DNA from: Chlamydiota bacterium
GTDB taxonomy: Bacteria > Chlamydiota > Chlamydiia > Chlamydiales > JAJFMI01
NCBI GenBank assembly: GCA_021772235.1
Contig: JAJFMI010000171.1
Location: 1-7,317 of the forward strand
Length of the DNA stretch: 7,317 nucleotides
Reading direction: 5' to 3'
Shown: in pieces, positions 1 to 6,972 of the stretch
How the letters are laid out: the number at the start of each line of letters is the position of its first letter
How positions within the stretch are numbered: the first letter of the stretch is position 1
Notes under the pieces: model-generated
Databases searched by the model: none
What the model saw: the letters and a program-made list of their open reading frames with translations, nothing else
Told to the model about the DNA's origin: nothing
Program-made: the position numbers and the translations under genes

Positions 1-980
1 CCTCTATCGGACGGAATGTTCTTGTTGATGGCGCTATCACAACTGTAGGGAGTGGTTACTCTCTTATCGGACACGGGGGTAATGGGACGATAAATGGAGG
101 AGACATTACTTTCACAGATGTTTTGGGCAATATCACTGTTCAAGGTGCAGACACTTCTGGAGGTGGGGCAAATGGGTTTGCTCAAATCGGGCATCTCACT
201 ATTTTTGGTGAGACTGTGAGTGGGGACATTACCATGAATGCGCGCGGAAATATTGTTGTAACAGGTGGTACCGCAGGAGTGACTGGTGATGCGAGAATAG
301 GTCACGGCGGACCAGCAGTAGGAACAGTAACAAGTTCTTCGATGACGCTTATTGCAAATGGAAATATCGCAATGACTTCTCAGGCAGGAGCTGGACAAGC
401 AATCATTTCTAATCTGTCAACATCGGCGGCTGATAGTTTGCAGCTTGTAGTCGATAACGCCAATCCGATTGCGCCTGCATTTGGTGCAGCAACATTTTCT
501 ATTAACAGCGGTTCAGATTTGACGATGCCAAACAGCGCAGGTGAAGTGCGTATTTATACGGTGCAGCCATCGCAAAATACAGTAGGAACAACGATCAATG
601 GGGATGTGTTTGTTCCTACGCCTGTTGATGTTGATGATGACAATAATCAGTATGGAGTCTATTTCCCAGGCGGAACATTTGTTGGAGGAGCGGCTTTTCG
701 AGTTTATTATAAAACGGGCACAGCAGTTCCAGTACCGAATCCGGCAGAAACGATTTTAGAGTTTGAAGAGGGCAGCTTTTACAAACTTGCAGTGGCACTC
801 TCTGAGTTGCAGGATCGCTTGCCACTCTTTAGGTATATGAGATTAGCAAATTATCCTTGGCATCACGCTTCTTTCTGTGGCGGGAAAGGCGCTTGCGATC
901 CTGGATTTGATCCCTACCAGAGCTTTATCTTTGAAGATAACGTTTATTGGATAGGAGAGATATCGAGTGAAGTGTTATAG
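1..980 (+). CDS. TpsA-like (filamentous haemagglutinin family) secreted protein, C-terminal part; 5' end outside window
   Basis: The reading frame is open from base 3 to a TAG at 978-980, about 325 residues, with no true start in the window (a TTG at 123 lies inside continuous homology and is not the start). The whole visible part aligns with residues 1035-1354 of the downstream gene: a repeat block marked by IGRNVLVDG and three IGH motifs (to about 311), a Gly/Ala/Ser-rich stretch, a strongly conserved domain (447-713, containing YTVQPSQNTVGTT and NQYGVYF), a divergent 48-residue linker (714-857), and a final module with WHH, FCG, CDPGFDPY and VYWIG. It is inferred to be the end of a large beta-helical surface or secreted protein. 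TPS-domain membership rests on the paralogue, since its own N-terminus is not visible. Its last 14 bases overlap the next gene, implying one transcript. Confidence 0.8.
   Translation, partial: SIGRNVLVDGAITTVGSGYSLIGHGGNGTINGGDITFTDVLGNITVQGADTSGGGANGFAQIGHLTIFGETVSGDITMNARGNIVVTGGTAGVTGDARIGHGGPAVGTVTSSSMTLIANGNIAMTSQAGAGQAIISNLSTSAADSLQLVVDNANPIAPAFGAATFSINSGSDLTMPNSAGEVRIYTVQPSQNTVGTTINGDVFVPTPVDVDDDNNQYGVYFPGGTFVGGAAFRVYYKTGTAVPVPNPAETILEFEEGSFYKLAVALSELQDRLPLFRYMRLANYPWHHASFCGGKGACDPGFDPYQSFIFEDNVYWIGEISSEVL
3..311 (+). repeat. IGHGG-type repeats in the partial upstream adhesin gene
   Basis: Counterpart of the block in the downstream gene. It opens with IGRNVLVDG and contains YSLIGHGG, FAQIGHL and DARIGHGG at intervals of about 40 residues. 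Unit order and the weaker form of the middle copy (IGHL here, IGHI downstream) agree between the genes, so the block was duplicated as a whole rather than built twice. Confidence 0.65.
953..957 (+). promoter_or_regulatory. Shine-Dalgarno site for the second adhesin gene
   Basis: AGGAG lies 9 nt before the GTG at 967, inside the last codons of the upstream gene. In the frame of the second gene a TAG stop occurs at 952-954 and no other start codon lies between it and 967, so this site and the GTG fix the start. Confidence 0.7.
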
Positions 981-3900
981 ATTTGCTTTTTTACTATGCG
1001 CGCATCTTGCTGCATTGCCTAGTGGGCATAAGGTTCAGCAAGGGCAGGTGAAATTTGCCAAAAATAAGAATCAAACGGTCATTACCTCAGGAAAAAACGC
1101 CGTGATTCATTGGGATAAATTTTCTGTTGGCGAAGGCGAGATGGCCAAGTTTCAGATGAAAGATTCCAAATCAAGGGTGATCAATCGTGTGACTGGCGGC
1201 AATAAATCGGAAATTTTAGGCCGCATGGAATCGAATGGGAAAGTCTATTTGCTTAACCACAAGGGCATCTTGTTTGGCAAAGAATGCGAGATCAATGTTG
1301 GTGGTTTGGTTGCCTCAACTCTTGATATCCTGGAGCAGGGTGGGAATTTAGTTTTCGAGGGAGATAGCAAAGCTTCTATTGTCAACTTGGGAAAGATTTC
1401 CGCGCGCGAAGGAGAGGTCTTCTTATTTGCACATAAAATTGAAAATAGGGGATCTATTCAAGCGCAAACTATGGGCATGGGATCGGGTTCTCAGATACTT
1501 TTGAAGCCGAAAGGCAGCGAGCGCATTTTCATAAAAGCGGGAAGTAGTGATGGTTCGATCGACCATTCGGGAACGATTAATGCAGTTGCTGTAGAACTCA
1601 AAACAAAATCAGCCTATGAGATGGCGATTAATTTAAACGGTTTGGTGGAAGCAAAAGGCGGCGAAGTTTACATCCAAGGTGGGAAAATTACATTAGCATC
1701 TGAAACAATCATAGATGTTTCCAACCAAGAGGGACCGGCAGGAGTATTGAAAGTTGGAGAAAACTATGTCCAAGTGGATGAAGGCGTGCAAGTTTTTGCA
1801 AGCGGAAAACCGGGTGGAGAGGTGCGTTTCAAAGCTGACAAGATGTACTTTTACGGAAAAGTAACGGCACGTGGTTTAGACGGCAGCAACGGAGGATTTG
1901 TAGAAATATCTGCAATAGAAGGGGATTTTGAACTCAATCAAAAGATTGATTGTAGTCCGTTTGGGACAATTTTTCACGATCCGCCTACCATTACTATCGA
2001 TGTCTCCGCTTCTTCTGGTCCCACAGTTTTCGGTGATTCCTATATTAATACAACACTTGCAGGTAGCAATTTAACAATTGCCACAACCGGACCTGGATTT
2101 GAATCGATCACTTTTGTTGGCCCTGGTTCGCCCGCAATTTCCTGGACAGGAGAAAGCGTCTTCACACTTACATCTGGAGGAACAATTTTTTCTACAGCAG
2201 CGGCACCAACTATTTCAAATACCGCGGTTGCAGGTGGCGTCGACGTGATGGTTTTTACGGCGAACTCGGGTGGCGGAACAGCGGGAAACTTTACAGGAAT
2301 TGATTTTACGCCTGTTGCACTCTCTGTTGATGCCAACAATATCGTACTTGATGGTACTGGTGGTGATACGGGAAGTTCTAATCTTGGCGTCATGACAGGC
2401 GACATGTCCGCCACAACATCGGGAAATATTACCGTTACGGGGACGGGAGGAGGCTCTGGTGCTTCGAATTTTGGCATTCGCTTTACAGGCACAACAACAA
2501 CAGGGTCAGGTGATCTGATCGCAATGGGAACAGGCGGTTTGGGCACATCTGGAAATACAGGAATATCAGAGGCAGCCTTTGGTGGCCTTACAACAGCTAG
2601 TGGATTAATTCGATTGACCGGTATTGGAGGAGGCTCTGGGACAGGGGTTGGAAATCATGGTGTAGAAATTCCTGAAACAGCGATTACTAGCACAAGTGCT
2701 ACATTTTCAGCGGGGAAAGGAATTGAAATTATCGGCACCGGTGGTAGCGGTATTGGGAGCAGTTATGGTGTGAACTTTTCTGATACACCTGCATCTGTTT
2801 CTTCAGTTGCCAACCCGATTACAATCACGGGAGTTGGCGGCTCAGGCGGAACAAGCAATTACGGAATTTCTCATCAAGTTGAAGCAACAGTCTCTTCAAC
2901 TACATCTGGAATAACAGGCACCATCACATACATGGGAACAGGAGGTAGCGGAACAGGAGATTGCGTGGGCGTTTTCATTCCAATCGATGTTTCTCCCGTA
3001 ATTTTCTCCGATGGTAGTGATATAAATATCACAGGAATTGCAGGCCCAACAGCAACTTCTGCAGGCAATATTGGAATCGATATTATCGATAATATCATCA
3101 CCACAGGAATAAGTGGCGGTGCGGGAAATATTGCTTTAGTTGGAACAGGAAGTAGCGTGGGAACCACAATCAATCATGGCATTCGGATCGCTTCTGGAGG
3201 AGAACCTACTGGAGTTTCTGCACTTGGAGGGGGAAATATCTCTTTGACAGGAACTGGCGGCGGCGCCTCATCCGCAGATAATAGCGGCGTGCGCATCATC
3301 GCTGAGGCAAAACTTCTTTCCACAACAGGAAATATTACAGTGATTGGCAGTGCTTTAGGAGGAACAGACGAGAATTACGGCGCTTTTTTTGAAGGTGTAA
3401 ATACACTTGTTGAGACCTCAGGCAACATCATCATTACGGGCACTTCAAACGGATCAAATTTTAATAATAAAGGCGTAGTTGTGATGTCTTCTGCAGCAAT
3501 TACAGCTTTGGGAACAGGCACAATGACTGTGACCGGAATAGGTGGCTTAGGCAGTTCAGATTGTGCTGGAATTTTTATTGACCACCCTTCAGTAATTTCC
3601 ACTGTTTCAGGAGACCTAATGCTTGATGGAACGGGAGGAATTTCTGCTGGAATACGTTCTCATGGAATTGTGATTGATGGTTTGAGTATTGTGGGGTCAC
3701 CAGAAATCGTAACAGATAGTGGAACTTTAACAGCAATTGGTCGTGAAGGCGGTACTGACAATAAAGGGATTTTGCTTACAGCAAGAGGGGCCATGTCGAC
3801 AACGTCTGGGCCGCTATTTATTACAACATTGAGTGATTTAGATATTGAGTCTGGAGGACAAATTCTTGGAGGAAGCAGTCTGATTACTCTCGATATTGAT

Positions 3901-5031
3901 CGCGATTTAAACATTTTGGGAACGCTTTCTAATACAGGGATTTTTCCTGGAACGGGTGGAGTAACAGGTGTAGTTGGACGCGATCTTACATTAGTTGGCT
4001 CTGCAACAGGTGGTGCGCATATTGGCAGTATTAATCCTTTTGGGTTGTCTGCAGATATTACTTTTACGAGCATTGGAAGAAATGTTCTTGTTGATGGTAG
4101 TAGTAGTGCTCCAGCTACGGGGCTGGGTTATGCTGTTATTGGACATGGAAAAAATACGGGTGCGCCTTATTCGGGAGACATTCTCCTTTCAGATGTGGGA
4201 GGAACAGTTACAGTAAAAGGTGGTGATACAGCGGTAGGATCTCTAAATGGCGTGGGGCAAATTGGTCATATCGCACTTGCAGATAGCGATCTGTTAAATG
4301 GAAATATTTCCATTCGTGCAAGAGGTGATATTAATGTTACTGGCGGAAGTGCAACAGCGCTCTCTTACGGTAGAATCGGTCATGGAGGGCGTCCTGGAAT
4401 TGTTTTTGGAACTACATCGTCATTGATGACGCTGATTGCTGATAGCAGCATCACAATGACAAGTCAAATAGGAGGAGGGGTCGCTGTAATTACAAATCCT
4501 TCTACTTCTGCAATAAATGGAACACTTACGCTTGTTATTGATAATGCAAATCCAGCCCCTCCCAATTTTGGTGCAGCGGGATTTTCCATTAATACAGACT
4601 CAGACCTAAGTGTTCCAAATTCAAGTGGAGAGTTGAGAGTTTATACTGTACAGCCCTCCCAAAATACAGTAGGAACAACAGTGAATGGATCGCTATTTAC
4701 CCCCACACCATTGGATGTTGACGACGCTACAAATCAATATGGCGTCTATTTTGCAGGGGGAACGTTTATTGGAGGGGCACCATTTCGCTTTTACTATAAA
4801 ATAAACAGCGATCTTGTAAATCAATTGGCAGCTCCGTTTATTTTTCAGAGCTTTGATCTCCTACAAGTTGCTGAAGCTCAGGCAATATTTTCGCCATTTA
4901 AAGCTATTTGGCATCACCCCTCATTTTGTGGAAGAGAGGCTACTTGCGACCCAGGGTTTGATCCCTATTATAGTTCCGTATTTGAAGAGGATGTCTACTG
5001 GATAGGAGCAAACTCAGAAGAAACGATATGA
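967..5031 (+). CDS. TpsA-like filamentous haemagglutinin / two-partner-secretion exoprotein (1354 aa)
   Basis: Probable exported adhesin. Residues 1-16 look like a signal peptide (MKCYR, then a hydrophobic FAFLLCAHLAA), followed directly by the mature TPS start LPSGHKV. The TPS (haemagglutination activity) domain spans about 17-130, with W49, NRVTGG at 73-78 and INVGGLVASTLD at 109-120. The family's NPNG motif reads NHKG at 97-100. Residues 130-345 match the usual post-TPS beta-helix spacer (GGFVEIS, then DPPTITID in place of DPTNITI). About 15 repeats of about 33 residues follow (457-948), then IGH-type repeats (about 1030-1141), a conserved domain (1190-1278) and a C-terminal WHH/FCG/CDPGFDPY/VYWIG module (1315-1354). 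TPS exoproteins cross the outer membrane through a TpsB pore, but no TpsB is in view. The gene is short for a TpsA (often over 2000 aa). The GTG start overlaps the upstream paralogue by 14 nt, suggesting translational coupling. The 3' end overlaps the convergent helicase gene by 18 nt. Confidence 0.88.
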   Translation: MKCYRFAFLLCAHLAALPSGHKVQQGQVKFAKNKNQTVITSGKNAVIHWDKFSVGEGEMAKFQMKDSKSRVINRVTGGNKSEILGRMESNGKVYLLNHKGILFGKECEINVGGLVASTLDILEQGGNLVFEGDSKASIVNLGKISAREGEVFLFAHKIENRGSIQAQTMGMGSGSQILLKPKGSERIFIKAGSSDGSIDHSGTINAVAVELKTKSAYEMAINLNGLVEAKGGEVYIQGGKITLASETIIDVSNQEGPAGVLKVGENYVQVDEGVQVFASGKPGGEVRFKADKMYFYGKVTARGLDGSNGGFVEISAIEGDFELNQKIDCSPFGTIFHDPPTITIDVSASSGPTVFGDSYINTTLAGSNLTIATTGPGFESITFVGPGSPAISWTGESVFTLTSGGTIFSTAAAPTISNTAVAGGVDVMVFTANSGGGTAGNFTGIDFTPVALSVDANNIVLDGTGGDTGSSNLGVMTGDMSATTSGNITVTGTGGGSGASNFGIRFTGTTTTGSGDLIAMGTGGLGTSGNTGISEAAFGGLTTASGLIRLTGIGGGSGTGVGNHGVEIPETAITSTSATFSAGKGIEIIGTGGSGIGSSYGVNFSDTPASVSSVANPITITGVGGSGGTSNYGISHQVEATVSSTTSGITGTITYMGTGGSGTGDCVGVFIPIDVSPVIFSDGSDINITGIAGPTATSAGNIGIDIIDNIITTGISGGAGNIALVGTGSSVGTTINHGIRIASGGEPTGVSALGGGNISLTGTGGGASSADNSGVRIIAEAKLLSTTGNITVIGSALGGTDENYGAFFEGVNTLVETSGNIIITGTSNGSNFNNKGVVVMSSAAITALGTGTMTVTGIGGLGSSDCAGIFIDHPSVISTVSGDLMLDGTGGISAGIRSHGIVIDGLSIVGSPEIVTDSGTLTAIGREGGTDNKGILLTARGAMSTTSGPLFITTLSDLDIESGGQILGGSSLITLDIDRDLNILGTLSNTGIFPGTGGVTGVVGRDLTLVGSATGGAHIGSINPFGLSADITFTSIGRNVLVDGSSSAPATGLGYAVIGHGKNTGAPYSGDILLSDVGGTVTVKGGDTAVGSLNGVGQIGHIALADSDLLNGNISIRARGDINVTGGSATALSYGRIGHGGRPGIVFGTTSSLMTLIADSSITMTSQIGGGVAVITNPSTSAINGTLTLVIDNANPAPPNFGAAGFSINTDSDLSVPNSSGELRVYTVQPSQNTVGTTVNGSLFTPTPLDVDDATNQYGVYFAGGTFIGGAPFRFYYKINSDLVNQLAAPFIFQSFDLLQVAEAQAIFSPFKAIWHHPSFCGREATCDPGFDPYYSSVFEEDVYWIGANSEETI
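1015..1357 (+). other. Region encoding the TPS (haemagglutination activity) secretion domain
   Basis: This stretch encodes residues 17-130. The order LPSG, AVIHWDKFSVGEGE, NRVTGG, SNGKVYLLN, GILFG and INVGGLVASTLD follows the filamentous-haemagglutinin N-terminal domain almost element by element. In known systems this domain is recognised by the POTRA domains of TpsB in the periplasm. The canonical Pro of NPNG is His98 and the second Asn is Lys99. Confidence 0.85.
2335..3810 (+). repeat. About 15 diverged in-frame repeats, about 99 nt / 33 aa each
   Basis: The units read roughly G-[ND]-I-x-[VL]-x-G-[TI]-G-G, then a Gly/Ser-rich turn, then [NH]-x-G-[IV], a variable strand and a Thr/Ser-rich end, each 29-38 residues long (codons 457-948). 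Hand parsing gives units opening NNIVLDGTGG, GNITVTGTGG, GDLIAMGTGG, GLIRLTGIGG and so on to GTLTAIGREGG. The alternation of short hydrophobic strands and Gly/Asn turns suits one parallel beta-helix coil group per unit. At DNA level the units are well diverged, but a 14-nt stretch (ggaggaggctctgg) recurs at 2446-2459 and 2626-2639, exactly 180 nt apart. Confidence 0.8.
4054..4389 (+). repeat. IGHGG-type repeats in the second adhesin gene (three units)
   Basis: Three units of about 33-42 residues, each of the form [DN]-I-x(4,6)-G-x-[NDV]-[IV]-x-V-x-G, then a variable Gly/Ser stretch and Y/G-x-x-IGHG: GYAVIGHG, VGQIGHI and YGRIGHGG. A weaker fourth copy precedes them (VVGRDLTLVG with HIGSI). 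The type differs from the GTGG repeats upstream and is shared with the end of the upstream gene. Confidence 0.7.
5014..5031. other. 18-bp tail-to-tail overlap of convergent genes
   Basis: The adhesin stop TGA (5029-5031) lies inside the last codons of the helicase gene, and the helicase stop (TGA on the minus strand, 5016-5014) lies inside the adhesin gene. Both 3' ends are thus coded on both strands. No hairpin followed by a T-run is visible at or just beyond either stop, so any terminator must lie within the opposing gene. Confidence 0.9.
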
Positions 5032-6972
5032 AGTAGGCTTTAAAAGCTCCCCCGGAATATCGTGCAGAAAACGCGAAGGCGTGCTGATCTCGACCTTCCC
5101 AAAACGCTCGCGCTTTTGCGCCATACTAATGACCAAACGCTCTTTTGCGCGTGTCATCGCGACATAAAAAAGACGCCGCTCCTCATCAAGGCCGACCTCT
5201 TCAACACTTTTCTGATGCGGCACCAAGTGATCCTCAATCCCAATTAAGAAACAGATCGGATACTCCAAGCCCTTCGCGCTATGAAACGTCATAAGCGAAA
5301 TATGATCCCCCTGATTACGATTCTTTTTGCGCTTGGATTGATTGAGAAGCGTAGAACCTAAAAAATCAGAGAGCGAAGGATTTTCTACACCCTCCTCATA
5401 CTCCTTCAAAATCTGCACACAACTCTCGATATTTTCCTTCTTAAACTTTTTCATCTTATCGCTCTTGACCTCATCAGCTACCGCTTTTTTGTAACCCAGC
5501 TGATCAATGAGATCCTGCAAACCCAAATGGAGCGAAGAAAAATCCGCCCCCTTTAACACCTGCATGAAATTCTTAATCCCATTCACCCCTTGAGAAGAGA
5601 GCTCATTGCTTAGAGGATGATTTCCGCGCGCCACATCCTCGAGCAACTTCCAAAGCGAAAGGTTTTCCTTCCTCTGAAAATCCGTAAGTGCCGTCAACGT
5701 CTTCCCAGAAATCCCGCGTCGTGGAAAGTTGATGATGCGCAAAAGCGCTTCCGTGTCATTGGGATTGGCAATCACGCGCAAATAAGCCATCAAATCCTTA
5801 ATTTCAGCGCGCGAATAGAGCTCTGTTCCGCCAAAAATTTCGTAAGGGATGCCGCGCGCCCACTCGCCATTTTTCTTCCAAGCTTTCTGCATCAACTTCT
5901 TTTCAAACCCACGCGCTAAAGCATTCGAACGATACAAAATCGCAAAGTCCTTCCACTTTAAGCCGCGCTCCTCGCGAATGCGCAAAATGCGATCGAGAAC
6001 ACTATCTGCCTCATCATCCGCCGTCGGTGCATGAAAAACCTCAATAGGCCCGGAGTCGTTATTGTTTGTCCAAAGATTTTTCCCGTGACGCTTCTTATTC
6101 TTTCCGATAACAGCATTAGCCCCGAGCAAAATCGTAGGCGTCGAGCGATAATTTTGCTCCAGCTTAATCACCTGATCGGCGGGGAAATCTAAAATGTACT
6201 CCACCTTCGCACCGCGCCAGCCATAAATCGACTGATCATCATCGCCAACAACAAACAAATTGCCATGCTTACTACAAAGAAGCTCAGCCAAGCGATTCTG
6301 AATCGGATTCGTATCTTGAAACTCATCAATTAAAATAAAAGGAAAGCGATCCTGATACTTTTCCAGCACCTCGGGAAACTTTTCAAAAAGCTCGACGGTG
6401 AGCGTGAGAAGACTATCAAAATCGACCGCATTATAGGCGCGCATTGCCGACTCAAACTTGGCAAACAGCTCACTTGAAAATTGCTCGTGCCACGAATCGC
6501 CCACTTCCATTTTCGTGCCCATTTTCGCCTCACGAATCCACTCCATCGTCGAACCTAAAGAGGGAAGATCCTTCTCATGCTCCAGAGATTCTTTAGCTAA
6601 ATTGGTGATCATGCGACGAATATCGCCCTCATCATAGAGACTAAAATTTTTCGTGTAACCGAGCTTATCGATTTCAGCACGTAGAACCGCCATACAGAAA
6701 CTATGAAACGTGCAGAGCGTCACAAGCTTTGTCGCTTGCCCTGAAATCAGTTTGGCAACACGCTCGCGCATCTCGCCCGCCGCCTTATTTGTAAACGTTA
6801 AGCCTAAAATTTGATCAGGTTGAGCACTTTCAGACCTTACTAAATGCGCAATACGAGCAGTTAAAACACTTGTTTTCCCAGAGCCAGCGCCAGCAAGAAC
6901 CAAAATGCGGCCCTTAACAGTCTCTGCAGCTTTACGTTGTTCAGGATTTAATTTGCTTAACAAGGTTATCAA
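5014..6972 (-). CDS. uvrD: UvrD/PcrA/Rep-family superfamily 1A DNA helicase (652 aa)
   Basis: ATP-dependent 3'-5' DNA helicase of repair and replication restart. All SF1A motifs are intact (residues): Q-motif LNPEQ (8-12), Walker A AGAGSGKT (27-34), Ia TFTNKAAGEM (59-68), Ib CTFHSF (87-92), II LIDEFQDT (214-221), III VVGDDDQSIYGWRGA (241-255), IV LEQNYRS (271-277), V FHSAKGLEYP (563-572) and VI YVAMTRAKERL (603-613). The protein ends soon after SRFLHDIPGELL, so it lacks the roughly 70-80 residue tail of E. coli UvrD or PcrA. The length suits Rep or the shorter chlamydial UvrD, and UvrD versus Rep cannot be settled by eye. There is no ATG start: TTG at 6972 or 6963 follows AGAGGAA at 6974-6980, and the 6963 TTG has the better spacing. 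The start lies inside rnpA, so translation is probably coupled. The last six codons overlap the convergent adhesin gene. Confidence 0.92.
   Translation of the reverse strand: MITLLSKLNPEQRKAAETVKGRILVLAGAGSGKTSVLTARIAHLVRSESAQPDQILGLTFTNKAAGEMRERVAKLISGQATKLVTLCTFHSFCMAVLRAEIDKLGYTKNFSLYDEGDIRRMITNLAKESLEHEKDLPSLGSTMEWIREAKMGTKMEVGDSWHEQFSSELFAKFESAMRAYNAVDFDSLLTLTVELFEKFPEVLEKYQDRFPFILIDEFQDTNPIQNRLAELLCSKHGNLFVVGDDDQSIYGWRGAKVEYILDFPADQVIKLEQNYRSTPTILLGANAVIGKNKKRHGKNLWTNNNDSGPIEVFHAPTADDEADSVLDRILRIREERGLKWKDFAILYRSNALARGFEKKLMQKAWKKNGEWARGIPYEIFGGTELYSRAEIKDLMAYLRVIANPNDTEALLRIINFPRRGISGKTLTALTDFQRKENLSLWKLLEDVARGNHPLSNELSSQGVNGIKNFMQVLKGADFSSLHLGLQDLIDQLGYKKAVADEVKSDKMKKFKKENIESCVQILKEYEEGVENPSLSDFLGSTLLNQSKRKKNRNQGDHISLMTFHSAKGLEYPICFLIGIEDHLVPHQKSVEEVGLDEERRLFYVAMTRAKERLVISMAQKRERFGKVEISTPSRFLHDIPGELLKPTSYRFF

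Noticed and set aside
123..125. TTG at 123 as start of a separate small gene.
   Set aside because: The frame is open to the window edge, and the residues before 123 align with the paralogue (IGRNVLVDG, IGHGG). It is an internal Leu codon.
940..980. A frameshift that splits one long adhesin gene in two.
   Set aside because: The upstream frame ends with the same C-terminal module that ends the second gene, and the second frame begins with a Shine-Dalgarno site, a GTG and a signal peptide. These are two complete junction ends, not a break.
967..1020. Lipoprotein signal with Cys11 as the lipidated residue.
   Set aside because: The residues before Cys11 (A-F-L-L) do not fit a lipobox, since Leu sits where Gly or Ala is needed. 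The mature TPS start LPSG directly after the hydrophobic run suits ordinary signal peptidase I cleavage.
2335..3810. Regular spacing of similar words that might be taken for a CRISPR array.
   Set aside because: The units vary in length and are diverged at DNA level, stay in frame within one long gene, and are conserved as protein. There are no identical direct repeats with unique spacers.
2040..4073. Several open frames on the minus strand opposite the adhesin (longest 168 codons at 2040-2546), all rich in Pro and Val.
   Set aside because: They are the antisense of Gly/Thr/Asn-rich repeat codons (GGN read backwards gives NCC, hence Pro). They lack start signals and known domains, and they track the repeat array exactly.
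5036..5050. Near-palindrome gctttaaaagc after the adhesin stop as a terminator.
   Set aside because: The stem is short and AT-rich, has no T-run after it, and lies inside helicase codons.
5617..6034. Open frames on the plus strand inside the helicase gene (5617-5919, 5849-6034).
   Set aside because: They run antisense to a helicase with all motifs intact, and they have no recognisable domain or start signal.
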